A stretch of 64,000 nucleotides of DNA, taken from the NCBI GenBank assembly GCA_964532385.1, contig CAZHHW010000002.1:33600-97599 (forward strand), given 5' to 3'. The translations under genes were made by a program, and so were the position numbers. Each line of letters opens with the position of its first letter. The stretch's first letter is position 1. This document shows positions 24,361-33,690 of the stretch, in pieces. A model generated the notes under the pieces. That model ran no database searches and was not told the DNA's origin. It saw nothing but the letters and a program-made list of their open reading frames with translations. This DNA comes from UBA6921 sp964532385. Lineage in GTDB: Bacteria; Pseudomonadota; Gammaproteobacteria; SG8-11.

Positions 24361-26595
24361 TTAGCGCAGCCGGGACAGATCCGGTACGCAGATTTCCGCC
24401 GGAGTAAAAATCGCATCGCGGGGATTCAAATCCAGGAAAGTGTCCAGCGCATGATGCGACCCCTGTGCGCCGACGGCTTCGATCTTGCGCGTTCCTGCCG
24501 CGTCCAAACCGTCCTCGGGAATCCGCAATTCCGGGTGATCGAACGGCGCGAGCTGGTAACGCACCCGCGCATCGGTCAGCGACACCAGAAACGCGACCAG
24601 CTGGTTTTCCTGTTGCGCGCTCAAACCCAGGGGCCGGATATTGGGATTTAAATCGCGCAGATTGAAATCGCAGAAATTGCCGCCGCGATTGTAGAACTGC
24701 ACCACCTGCCGCAATGTCGCCATGCCGCCGTTGTGAAAGTACGGTCCGGTGAGTTCGACATTGCGCAGGCCCGGCGTCTTGAACGCGCCATCCACGGCCG
24801 CGCGCTGGAACGCGGGATAAATGCTTTCGCCCGCATCGCAAACGCCATTCAGGTTACTGTCATCACACGTGCGGTTGGGATTATCTTCGCCCGCCGCCGG
24901 CAAGCTGTGATTGCCCAGGATCGGAAACGGGAGCGGCATGATCTCCAGCCGGTCGAACAGCGCCTGGCGGGTGAACGCGAGCGGCTGTCCGAACGGATCG
25001 CGATCGCCGCGTCCGATGTCGTCGGTCGTGGGGGTCACCGAAATATTGTAAAAACCGTTGTCGTAAAACGCGCTGCCCTGCGGCATGGCCATCGCCCGAA
25101 TAAGTCGAGCTCCGCCCTTTGCGCTGCGTACCGAAGCATTGGTCAGTTCCGGGCCGCCATGGCACTGGATGCAACGGCCGGGTCCGGCGAACAAATTTAA
25201 TCCGGCAAGTTCGGTGTGTCCGAAGCCCGCGTTGAAGCGGCCGGTTTCCATCCATTGATCGAACGGGGTCCGATCCGAAACCAGCGTTGATTCGTAAAGT
25301 GCCACAGCAAGACCAAAGAACAGGCCGAAGTTGGCTTCCATCTGGGTGAAGGTCAAGCCATTGCCGCCGTCCAGCAGTTCGGAGGAATTCCAGTACGGTT
25401 CCGCGAACGCGCGCTGGATCATTGCGGCGTACGACATCGACAGCCCGGGGGAACCGACATTGGCGAGCTCTCCCAGCAGCGAATCGCGCGGATGGACTTT
25501 TTGCAAACCGAGCGGAACCAGCGGCGTGCCCGTGAGTGCCGACACGCCCAATAATTTCTGGCCGATTTCAGGCAGGCTGCGGCCATTACCATGCGCCGGA
25601 TCGCCGAACGACATTTCAAAAAAACTGGTCAACGGAGTGACGGCTTGCGAAGCCAGGCTGGCGTTGTCCAGCGAAATACTCGCGAAAGCCAGCCCGGTAC
25701 CCGGTTCATTAATTAAAATCGCCGCGTATGGATCTTGGTCGCCGAACGCGTTTTGACCATTAAAATGCGCATTCGCGCGGCCGTCCCAGAAATTGGTGAA
25801 ATTAAAAACCGCATTGATCACGCTGGGCGTATTGCGCGGCTCGACGCGGCGCACCGTCGTTCCAGCGCTGTTCCACACCGTGTCGAATAGCGGCGTACCT
25901 AAATCCGCTGCACTCCCGGCGCGGGTGCCATCGAACTGGGTAAAAAACACACCCATCGAGGAAGCAATGTCATTGCTGTTGTTCGCGGCGGGGCTGAGCG
26001 TGCCGTTCGAGTTGCGCGTGAACGCTTGAATGGTTTTGACGAATGGAAAGTCGAGCCGCGTCAGGCTCTCATTGGGTAATTTGATCTCGAAACGCAGATC
26101 GGAAATTCTTGCCGCATTAAAGTAACCCCGCACGTTATCCGTATGTTTATCGGCGAACGTGAGCAGATCCGGATTAAGCTGATTGCTGGAGCGGTGGTCC
26201 GCTCCCGCATGGAAATGGCACGTGGCGCAGGCTTGCACGCCGTCGCTGCCGGTCTGCATATCCCAGAACAACGCCTTGCCCAATTGCAGGGCGGCCTCAC
26301 GGTTCTTGACATAAATATCCAGATTGCCGGGCAATGGCACGCCGCCGTCCTGCTGCACCGCGCGCCGTAAAGACTCCAGACCAACAAGCCGCGCCTGGCG
26401 GGGAGTTTCAATTTGCAGAGCGTCCCGGGCACTAGCGCGATTTGGTAAAATCATGGCGCCTGTCACCACGGCACCCAGTATCACCGCCAGCCATTGGCTG
26501 CGGGATGCGCGCCATTTATACCGGCGCAGCGTCCGGCGCAAAGCCAGGGGAGCGATGGCCCGATAATTCACGATGAGGGCACTGCACCTGTTCAT
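24361..26595 (-). CDS. Large MauG-type diheme cytochrome c enzyme, copy 2
   Basis: 744 residues. It has an Arg-rich N-terminus, then a signal peptide (WLAVILGAVVTGAMIL, cleavage near RASA). Heme motifs are CATCH (123-127) and CIQCH (near 480), with the same flanks as copy 1 (FHAGAD, GGPELT). Blocks TPSVINAVFNFTNFWDGRA and GPYFHNGGMATLRQ are shared. The ATG at 26595 has GGAG 8 bases upstream; the frame is open 12 codons further. It starts the unit mauG2-X-peptide 2. The length between the heme motifs is conserved with copy 1, so the enlarged size is a family trait and not a random fusion. Confidence 0.85.
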   Translation of the reverse strand: MNRCSALIVNYRAIAPLALRRTLRRYKWRASRSQWLAVILGAVVTGAMILPNRASARDALQIETPRQARLVGLESLRRAVQQDGGVPLPGNLDIYVKNREAALQLGKALFWDMQTGSDGVQACATCHFHAGADHRSSNQLNPDLLTFADKHTDNVRGYFNAARISDLRFEIKLPNESLTRLDFPFVKTIQAFTRNSNGTLSPAANNSNDIASSMGVFFTQFDGTRAGSAADLGTPLFDTVWNSAGTTVRRVEPRNTPSVINAVFNFTNFWDGRANAHFNGQNAFGDQDPYAAILINEPGTGLAFASISLDNASLASQAVTPLTSFFEMSFGDPAHGNGRSLPEIGQKLLGVSALTGTPLVPLGLQKVHPRDSLLGELANVGSPGLSMSYAAMIQRAFAEPYWNSSELLDGGNGLTFTQMEANFGLFFGLAVALYESTLVSDRTPFDQWMETGRFNAGFGHTELAGLNLFAGPGRCIQCHGGPELTNASVRSAKGGARLIRAMAMPQGSAFYDNGFYNISVTPTTDDIGRGDRDPFGQPLAFTRQALFDRLEIMPLPFPILGNHSLPAAGEDNPNRTCDDSNLNGVCDAGESIYPAFQRAAVDGAFKTPGLRNVELTGPYFHNGGMATLRQVVQFYNRGGNFCDFNLRDLNPNIRPLGLSAQQENQLVAFLVSLTDARVRYQLAPFDHPELRIPEDGLDAAGTRKIEAVGAQGSHHALDTFLDLNPRDAIFTPAEICVPDLSRLR

Positions 26596-26694
26596 GTCAT
26601 TTCTCCGGTCAAAATATGATTTCTGTCTCAAACAGCAATCCGCATTATTTGTCTACACATGGCTCTTGAATGCCGCCATTAACTCTGGCGTAAA

Positions 26695-26738
26695 TATGTA
26701 CTGGTTGCGATCGCGGCGAAACCCTCTGACCAGAGGGT
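26695..26738 (-). promoter_or_regulatory. Palindrome plus -10-like promoter of mauG copy 2
   Basis: Palindrome ACCCTCTGACCAGAGGGT (26721-26738; 8-bp arms, 2-bp centre) is centred 29.5 bp from TACATA (26700-26695, minus strand), exactly as before mauG copy 1. Flanking bases GAGGGTTTCGCCGC and CAGTACATATTTA are also conserved. It lies in the divergent region 26596-26935, so it might also affect the AcfC-like gene. Confidence 0.62.
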
Positions 26739-26935
26739 CCGAGTACAATGCAGATGTGAAAAAATCACGCAATTACCCCGCCCGCCCAATTTCGAAGAAA
26801 CACGTGTCGCAAAGCTTTTAATGCCGTTGCCGCAAGTGGGCCAGCGCACTGATGCCGCTGCCCGATACACGCATCATTAATTCAATTTCAATGTGCGGCA
26901 TCGGCAAACTGCGTGGTTACCTACGAGGAGCTGTC

Positions 26936-27745
26936 ATGAATTCAATACGACTCGCATTCAGGACGGGCGTTACCGTTCTCGCCTGGGTTGCATCATTCTT
27001 TGCATTAACCGCGCATGCTCAGGAAAGCGCGCGCGCCGATAAGCCGCCGACGGTATTGCATGCCTACGGGCCGGGCGGACCCGCACCGGCAATGAAAGAA
27101 GCCGCCGAGACATTCAGCGCAATGCACAATGTGAAGGTCGAGATCACGGCGGGACCGACAGCGAAATGGAAACATCAGGCGCTGAAGAATGCCGATCTAA
27201 TCTTCAGCGGCTCCGAATACATGATGACGGACTTCATACAAAAGGATCTGCCGGGTGTGATCGACACCGCAACCGTGCGCACGCTGTACTTGCGCCCTTC
27301 GGCGATTCTGGTGCGTCCAGGCAATCCCAAAGGCATTAAAGGCGTCAAGGATCTTGGCAATCCCGGGATCAAGATTCTGGTGGTGCAAGGCGCGGGACAA
27401 ATCGGCATGTGGGAGGACGTTGCTGGCCGCACCGGAAATGTGCAGCAAGTTGACGCGATACGCCGCAACATCGGTTTCTATGCGCCTAACAGTGGCGACG
27501 CGAAAAAGCGCTGGGGCGAAGATACGAGCTTCGATGCCTGGCTGATCTGGACTATTTGGCAAAAGGAAAGTCCCGCCGCGGCCGACTTGATCGCGACCGA
27601 ACCCGAATCCACCATTTATCGTTCTTGCGGGATCGGCATCGGCGCGCGCTCTGCGCAGAAAGAACTGGCAAAACAGTTTGCCGATTTTCTGCAATCGCCG
27701 GAAGGCCAGGCGATCTTTGTGCGGCATGGCTGGGAGAAGCCTTAG
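26936..27745 (+). CDS. AcfC-like periplasmic substrate-binding protein
   Basis: 269 residues: signal peptide ending near HAQ, then a type II periplasmic binding fold. The blocks LHAYGPGGPAPAMKEAAETF, AGPTAKWKHQALKNADLIF and SGSEYMMTDF match AcfC (accessory colonization factor C), a relative of molybdate/sulfate-binding proteins. The ligand is unknown. GAGGAG before the ATG at 26936 chooses the start over the upstream open frame. It is divergent from mauG copy 2, and no cognate ABC permease is nearby. Its stop lies only 16 bp from the stop of the convergent exporter gene. Confidence 0.78.
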   Translation: MNSIRLAFRTGVTVLAWVASFFALTAHAQESARADKPPTVLHAYGPGGPAPAMKEAAETFSAMHNVKVEITAGPTAKWKHQALKNADLIFSGSEYMMTDFIQKDLPGVIDTATVRTLYLRPSAILVRPGNPKGIKGVKDLGNPGIKILVVQGAGQIGMWEDVAGRTGNVQQVDAIRRNIGFYAPNSGDAKKRWGEDTSFDAWLIWTIWQKESPAAADLIATEPESTIYRSCGIGIGARSAQKELAKQFADFLQSPEGQAIFVRHGWEKP

Positions 27746-27761
27746 CAGCGGGACTTTACAT

Positions 27762-29834
27762 TTAAGGATGCGCGATCACGATGAGACTGGGCGCGCGTGC
27801 GAGCACGCAGTCGATCGCACGCGCCAGGTTTTCGGGATCCAGCGCGGCGAAGCTTTCGTCGAACACCATCAAGGAGGCAGGTTGCAACAATGCGCGGGCA
27901 AGATAAACGCGGCTGCGTTCGCCGTGCGAAAGACGCCAGCCGTTTTCGCCGATCATCTGCCATAACCCGCCGGGCATGCGTTCCAGCAGTTCACCCAAAC
28001 CCAGCGTGTGACACAACGCTTCGGCCTCCTCCAGATCCGCGGGCGGCGGCGGCCAGTCGCGCCCCATCAACAGGTTGAAGGCGAGGCTTTCGCTCAAGAG
28101 ATAATTATCGTGAAATTGCGGCACATTTACCGCGTGCCGGCGCCAAGTGTCGCCCAGGGTTTGGTGATCCAGGCCATTCAGCAGCAGCAGACCGGATTCC
28201 GGCATGCGTTGACCCGTAATGAGATTGGCCAGCGTCGACTTGCCGCCGCCCGAAGCGCCTTCGAGCAGAATCCGTTCGCCCTGACAGACTTGCAGGTCGA
28301 TGCCGCGTAATACCGCCTGCGCCTGGCGGCGATAACTGAAAACCAGATCTTGCGCCGTCAGCACCACGCCGCTGCGCGCGCCCGCGCTGCAGCGCAGTGC
28401 GGGTCGTGACTTTATCGCGCCGGCGCGAAACACCGGCGCCACCTGGTCCCAGGCTATCGCGGCGCCGGCAAGCTGGAGCAGGCCGCGCGTGCTTTTCTGC
28501 AAAGCGGCATAGGCTAAAAGACAACCACCGACGCCTACCGCCAGGGCATTGGCCGAATCGGCCGCGAATAAAGCCGGCGCCAATGTCATCAGACTGATGA
28601 TCAGCCAGCCGCGCGGCACCAGCGTGGTGACCGCCATGGCCCACCGGTCCATGCTTTTGGAAATGCCGTTATAGCCCGTCAGCGCCGCATCTTCGCCGGT
28701 ATGCCAATGCGCGGCCGGTTGCTGTACCAAACGGGTGCGATGACCGAGCATTTGCTCGGTCAGATAGTGCGTGAGGCCCATGCGCGCCCCGGTCCAGGCG
28801 CGGCGCCGCCGTACATAGTGCCAGGTCATAACACAGGCCAGACCCAGCCATGCCACCAGCAACCCCGCATGCAGACCGCCGCCCGCGCCGTATGCCAGCA
28901 CGATGAGACTCGCCGCAATTTCAAACCCGGCGAAGACGGCGGACAATCCGCCGTTGAGCGCCAGGGTTTCGATCGCCTCGGCTTCCAGCACGCGCCCGAG
29001 CACTTGTCCCGCGCCTTCGCGCCGCACCTGATCCTGATCGAGGCGCAGCGCGCCATGCAGCAAACGGCGCTTAAGTAAAGCCGCGGCACCGGTGAGAAAC
29101 TGGGTTTGCCACATGCCGCCCAGGGCCTGCAACCCGGTCAAGCTGATCAGCAGTAATATCCACGCCTGCCACCACCCCGCATCGTAGCGGCCGTTGAGCG
29201 CGGCACTGCCGATCAACCACCACGCGGCGATCCACAAGCCGTAAGCAAGCGCATGTGCCGCCGTCAGCCACAACGCGCGGTGCCACAATCCGGAGTGACG
29301 CAACTGGGAAAAAAAATGCGCGGACGGCGCGCTGCGCAACAACCAGCCGGCGGGAATGGCGGCTGCGGCGAGATGCGCACGCAACAGCGCGCGGCGCGCG
29401 CCGGACCGGCGTTGAGCGGGCAATACCGTCAGCATGCGGGTCAAATCTTGCGCCAGCTTGTGTTCGAGCGGCGCGCCCAAGGCTGCGCCGATCACCTGTG
29501 TTTTGACCATCCGGTGTTGCAGCGCGGGCGTCAGCACCCGTACACGATAGCGCCCGCTGTCGACAATAAGAAGATAACCTGTCATGCCGTCCACAGTGAT
29601 GTTCAGGAGAACGCCATCCGCGCGCGCGAGGAAAGTTTCGATCTCGCCGTAGCAGGTTTCGACAGGTTCCGCCGCCACGCCCATGGTGGCGGCCAGCGCA
29701 CCGATGTCCGCCTGCGTTTGATCCTCCGCGGCGGCTGGATTCAGCCGTTGTGCGCGCGCCAGTGCCGCCACGGCGTCATGCGCGCGGGCTTGCGGCCAGA
29801 CGATGTCGGGCCACAGGTTCGCGGCGAGCGTCAC
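27762..29834 (-). CDS. ABC exporter (permease-ATPase) with degenerate C39-like N-terminus
   Basis: 690 residues. Residues ~45-100 (LAATMGVAAEPVETCYGEIE ... TGYLLIVDSGRYRVRVLTP) match the middle of a C39 peptidase fold. The catalytic Gln/Cys block is absent, so this is probably a non-cleaving C39-like domain. Membrane helices span ~195-440. The ATPase has Walker A GASGGGKST (~525), signature LSHGERSRVYLARAL, Walker B LMVFDES and the H-loop IVIAHP at the extreme C-terminus. It overlaps the C39 exporter by 4 bp (ATGA). It resembles the second ABC protein of NHLM-type bacteriocin export sets. Confidence 0.82.
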   Translation of the reverse strand: MTLAANLWPDIVWPQARAHDAVAALARAQRLNPAAAEDQTQADIGALAATMGVAAEPVETCYGEIETFLARADGVLLNITVDGMTGYLLIVDSGRYRVRVLTPALQHRMVKTQVIGAALGAPLEHKLAQDLTRMLTVLPAQRRSGARRALLRAHLAAAAIPAGWLLRSAPSAHFFSQLRHSGLWHRALWLTAAHALAYGLWIAAWWLIGSAALNGRYDAGWWQAWILLLISLTGLQALGGMWQTQFLTGAAALLKRRLLHGALRLDQDQVRREGAGQVLGRVLEAEAIETLALNGGLSAVFAGFEIAASLIVLAYGAGGGLHAGLLVAWLGLACVMTWHYVRRRRAWTGARMGLTHYLTEQMLGHRTRLVQQPAAHWHTGEDAALTGYNGISKSMDRWAMAVTTLVPRGWLIISLMTLAPALFAADSANALAVGVGGCLLAYAALQKSTRGLLQLAGAAIAWDQVAPVFRAGAIKSRPALRCSAGARSGVVLTAQDLVFSYRRQAQAVLRGIDLQVCQGERILLEGASGGGKSTLANLITGQRMPESGLLLLNGLDHQTLGDTWRRHAVNVPQFHDNYLLSESLAFNLLMGRDWPPPPADLEEAEALCHTLGLGELLERMPGGLWQMIGENGWRLSHGERSRVYLARALLQPASLMVFDESFAALDPENLARAIDCVLARAPSLIVIAHP

Positions 29835-32500
29835 TTGAGTCCCACCACTTTACGCGACGCGTGCGGACGCTGCGCATGCAACCGGCCATCGCGCAAACTC
29901 AAGCGGCGCCACATCTCGCCTTGCCAGGTGCGTTGGCGGACGTGTTCGTCGGCTTCCAGCAGCGCGCGATAGCGTGAGTCGGCGCGCGCGTGCAACATCT
30001 GCGGCGGGCCATCTTCGATGATGCGGCCCTGTTCGATCACCACCACGCGCGCGAAGTCCTGCGTCTCCGCCAGATCATGTGTCACGCACAGCAACGTCTG
30101 ATGCCGCCAATGTTCACGCACGGCGGCGAGCAAGCTGCGGCGATGCTCGCGGTCCAGACCCCGGAAGGGTTCATCCAGAATCGCCAGACGCACATCGCGC
30201 CGCGCCAACGCGCGCGCCAGCCGCAAGCGTTGCCCTTCCCCGCCGGAGATCAACGCCCCGCCTTCGCCGAGCAAGGTTTGCAGACCTTCCGGCAAGCGCG
30301 CGAGCACTTCTTGCAGAGTCGACTTGGCCAGGACTTCGGGCAAATCAAAATCGTCATGGGCATCCAGGCCATAGTCGATATTGCCCAGGAAACTGCGATT
30401 CCAAAGCTGTACGGCGGGGTCGACCCACGCGGTGTGCGCGCGCAGTTCAGCCAGCGTGGCGGCGCACAGCGGCTCGCCGTCAATGCGCAGCTCGCCGCAT
30501 TCCGCCTGATACCAGCCCAGCAATAAACCCACCAGCGTGGATTTGCCGGCGCCGGATACGCCGACGATCGCGATGTGTTCGCCGGACGCCACCTGCAGCG
30601 AGCAGGCTTCCAGCACGCGGTGGCCCGCAACGCGCACGCCGACGTCATTGAAAGCGATCGCAACCGGGGTTTCTGCGTCGGTATTGACATTTATTAAACC
30701 GGCCGGCGCGCTGACCGATTCTTCCGGTGCAGTGAGCGGTTCGATCAGGCGCAGGATGATATTTTGTTGCGCGGCAAGCTGCCGTGCGCTCAATGCGAGC
30801 TCCTGACCCAGCGCCGGTAATTGTAAAGCCCAGTACGCCAGCAGCAGCACCGCCGACAGTTCCTGCGCGCGGTCGATATGCGCGTACAGCAAAAAGGCCG
30901 CCAGCAACAAGCCGCACAGCAGCGACGCGCTTTCGGCCCACACGGCGGCGCGCCCGAACGCCAGCGCGGCACGCCCCCACTGCGTCACACGCGCTTCATG
31001 CTGGCGCGCCAGCGTGTGTTCCGCACTGTGCGCGCGCACCGCTACCAAACCCAGCAGCGCATCTAGATAAAAACGCGCCAGGCCGCCGGCATGCGTGCGC
31101 TCACACAGTTCACGCTCGGTGAGCATGGATTGAGTCGCGAATGGCAGGCCGACAATGGCGAGCAACAACAGTAACGCGGGCAGCGCGCTGTGCGGATCAA
31201 GCCAGATAATTCCGGCCACTGTCAGTACGATCACCAGCAGCGCCCGCATACCCTGGCTCACCAGCATCGGCAAACTGCGCAGCACATGGGTATTGTGGCT
31301 GCGCTCAGCCATGTCCGAACTCAGCCGGCTTTGAAAATAACGATCGTGCAAGCGCGGAATTTTGTGCAGCACCGCAATCCGCAAACGCACTTCCAGACGG
31401 CGGCCGAGCTGCCATGCGCCTTGCGCGATAAAAAATTCCAGAGCCAGCAATGCACCGGCGAACATCACCACCGCGGCCAGCAACGTGAGCCGCTGACTGG
31501 TCAACACCAGAGTGTCGCCAATGTTCAACAGCGCGCGCAGCAACAGCGCTTCCAGTACCAACCCACTCGCCAGCAGCGCAATACCCAGGCCCAGCAGCAG
31601 CGGCGCGCGGCGCGCACCCTCCAGCAATAAATTCAGCACGGTGCGATACACCGCCGGTTTCGGTTCACTAAGCGCGGCCTGGAGCCCGGGCGGTAATTCC
31701 TCGGGCGTGCTTGCAGGAATCCTTCCGCGCACACGTAACAACACGGCACCTCTGAACCACATCTGCCCCGGCCCACCGTTGGCTTGCGGCCAGGCGCTCC
31801 AATACGTTTCAGGAATCGCGGTTTTCTCGCCCTGGATAAGGGTTTGCAGTGCGCCGGCCGCTTCCACGCCTGCACGCAACGCGCCGGTCTCGCACAATGC
31901 TGTGACCATGCGCGCCGCCGCATCCAGTTGTGCGCAGGCCTGCGCGTCAGAGGCTTGCGAATAAGTGTCAATAAGCGGCTCGCACTGTGCGTCCGTCAGA
32001 CCCAAGCGCGCCAGCCGCGCGCGTAAAACCGGCAGCGCCTCGGGCGAGGCTGCCCACGCAAGGTAATCATGCGCATCGACCGCGATGACATGGGTATAGA
32101 GATCATGGATAAACTGCCGCCACGTCATCCAGCGCCGTCCCACGGCCGGGTCCATCACTTGCAACCACGCGCCATGACGGCGCCACACCACCACGAAGTG
32201 AGTGTTGCCGTCGGGCTGTTTAACGATGACCAGTGCAGGCCAGGCATGCGCCTCGGGCATGAACAACGTGTCGTGCGGCAGCATCATCTGCGCGGCATCG
32301 AGCCCGAGCTTGACAGCCACGGCTTCCAGCGCGTCGATCGAAGTTCCATCCACATCAGTCTGACAGGCTTCGCGCAAGCGTCCGTAACCCACCTGGATGC
32401 CGAAACCCTCGCACAGGCATTTGAGCGCGGCGGGACCGCAGTCCATGGCCGAACTCTGCACCACTTCAGGAACCAGCCAGCGCGGTGTTGCGATGCTCAT
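29831..32500 (-). CDS. C39-peptidase ABC exporter (PCAT-type, NHLM-like)
   Basis: 889 residues. The C39 cysteine peptidase domain is complete: Gln15, Cys21 in MDCGPAAL, His101 in NTHFVVVW, Asp117 in VMDPAVG. Such domains cut double-glycine-type leaders and couple cleavage to export. After an insert at ~180-260 the membrane domain spans ~300-570. The ATPase has Walker A GVSGAGKST (~650), signature ISGGEGQRLRLARAL, Walker B LAILDEPF and H-loop CVTHD. It is coupled to hlyD upstream (4-bp overlap) and to the second exporter downstream. It strongly implies that a secreted peptide is encoded nearby; the two small ORFs are the only candidates I see. Confidence 0.9.
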   Translation of the reverse strand: MSIATPRWLVPEVVQSSAMDCGPAALKCLCEGFGIQVGYGRLREACQTDVDGTSIDALEAVAVKLGLDAAQMMLPHDTLFMPEAHAWPALVIVKQPDGNTHFVVVWRRHGAWLQVMDPAVGRRWMTWRQFIHDLYTHVIAVDAHDYLAWAASPEALPVLRARLARLGLTDAQCEPLIDTYSQASDAQACAQLDAAARMVTALCETGALRAGVEAAGALQTLIQGEKTAIPETYWSAWPQANGGPGQMWFRGAVLLRVRGRIPASTPEELPPGLQAALSEPKPAVYRTVLNLLLEGARRAPLLLGLGIALLASGLVLEALLLRALLNIGDTLVLTSQRLTLLAAVVMFAGALLALEFFIAQGAWQLGRRLEVRLRIAVLHKIPRLHDRYFQSRLSSDMAERSHNTHVLRSLPMLVSQGMRALLVIVLTVAGIIWLDPHSALPALLLLLAIVGLPFATQSMLTERELCERTHAGGLARFYLDALLGLVAVRAHSAEHTLARQHEARVTQWGRAALAFGRAAVWAESASLLCGLLLAAFLLYAHIDRAQELSAVLLLAYWALQLPALGQELALSARQLAAQQNIILRLIEPLTAPEESVSAPAGLINVNTDAETPVAIAFNDVGVRVAGHRVLEACSLQVASGEHIAIVGVSGAGKSTLVGLLLGWYQAECGELRIDGEPLCAATLAELRAHTAWVDPAVQLWNRSFLGNIDYGLDAHDDFDLPEVLAKSTLQEVLARLPEGLQTLLGEGGALISGGEGQRLRLARALARRDVRLAILDEPFRGLDREHRRSLLAAVREHWRHQTLLCVTHDLAETQDFARVVVIEQGRIIEDGPPQMLHARADSRYRALLEADEHVRQRTWQGEMWRRLSLRDGRLHAQRPHASRKVVGLK

Positions 32501-33690
32501 TCGCCCTCCCGCGCTTGGGCCGTGCGCAACAACGCACCGGCGGCGCGCAACATCAGTACCGCGGGCGAGGCACGCTCGACCTCGACCTCGACGCTGCCCA
32601 GCAGGCCATGTTGCAGAGGAATCGAGACCGGGCGCGACAACAGCGCAAGTTCGACGCGAATTTTGCCAACACGCGGCTCCTTACCGGCGTGCAACACGGC
32701 AGCGGCGATGCGGCCGTACTGCTCGGCGGGAAACCCGTCGAGCCGCAAACTGGCGGACTGGCCGGGACGAATATGGCCCATCGCGGACGGTGGAAAATCC
32801 GCCATGATGGTCAACCCACCGCTGGGCACGATGCTCGCGAGCCGCTCGCCGGGATGCACGATCATCCCCGGGCGCAACTCCGCGACATCGGCAAGCGGAC
32901 CATTTGCCGGAGCACGCAACTGGAAGTTGCGGGTTTCGAATTCCGTCTGCTGCACAACTTGCGCGGTCTGCGCAATGAGTCCGCTCAATTCAGCCGCATC
33001 GCGCCGCAAGCGTTCGATACTGGCTTGCCGGTCCGCCTCACCGGCGCGGCGGTCCAGCCCCTGACGCGCAACGGCCAGCCGCAATTCTTCGGCTTCGCTG
33101 CGGCGGCGGCGCGCGTTGGCCTCGCGATCAATGAGCTGTAAGTCGGTGACCACGCCGCGTTCTCGCAAGGTACGCCAGCGTGACAATTCCTCCTCGGCAA
33201 GCTGTGCGGCCGGTTGCGCCTGTTCATAGCGCAACTGGGTTTCCGCCCGCTGCATGGGCGCCGCCTGGCGCATGTCGGCCAAGGCTTGTTCCTGCGCCGC
33301 AAGCTCCGCGTTGATGGTGCGCAACTGGGCGCGCGCGGAATTCAATTTTGCATTATGCTCGGCAAGTTTGAGGCGCAATGCCGTGTCTTCTAGCTCGACT
33401 AAAATGTCACCTTCACGCACCTCGCGTCCCACCGCCATGTGAATCGCCAGCACGCGGCCTTCGCTGACCGCTTCCACCGTATGCACATCGAGCTGCGCCT
33501 GCAGATGGGCCGGTGCGATTTTGTAGATACCCACTTCCGCGCACCAAAACCAAAGCAGCCAAATAGTCAAAATAATGGCCATGCCGGCCCAAACGAAATA
33601 ATGGCGTTGGCGGCTCTCGGCGAGTAACGCCTGCAACGTATGGCTAAAGGGCGTGGCCACGCGCCATTCCCTTGATCTTGACATTTTCAC
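32497..33690 (-). CDS. HlyD-family membrane fusion protein
   Basis: A 397-residue periplasmic adaptor for the ABC exporters: one membrane helix at ~30-50, a biotinyl-lipoyl half motif (VHTVEAVSEGRVLAIHMAVG), long coiled-coil hairpin (LKLAEHNAKLNSARAQLR and on) and a beta-barrel (LRPGMIVHPGERLASIVPSGG). The given ATG overlaps the luxR end by 47 bp. A GTG at 33660 with AAGGGA upstream is an equally good or better start. It is the adaptor of the export set LuxR-HlyD-C39 ABC-ABC. Confidence 0.88.
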   Translation of the reverse strand: MKMSRSREWRVATPFSHTLQALLAESRQRHYFVWAGMAIILTIWLLWFWCAEVGIYKIAPAHLQAQLDVHTVEAVSEGRVLAIHMAVGREVREGDILVELEDTALRLKLAEHNAKLNSARAQLRTINAELAAQEQALADMRQAAPMQRAETQLRYEQAQPAAQLAEEELSRWRTLRERGVVTDLQLIDREANARRRRSEAEELRLAVARQGLDRRAGEADRQASIERLRRDAAELSGLIAQTAQVVQQTEFETRNFQLRAPANGPLADVAELRPGMIVHPGERLASIVPSGGLTIMADFPPSAMGHIRPGQSASLRLDGFPAEQYGRIAAAVLHAGKEPRVGKIRVELALLSRPVSIPLQHGLLGSVEVEVERASPAVLMLRAAGALLRTAQAREGE

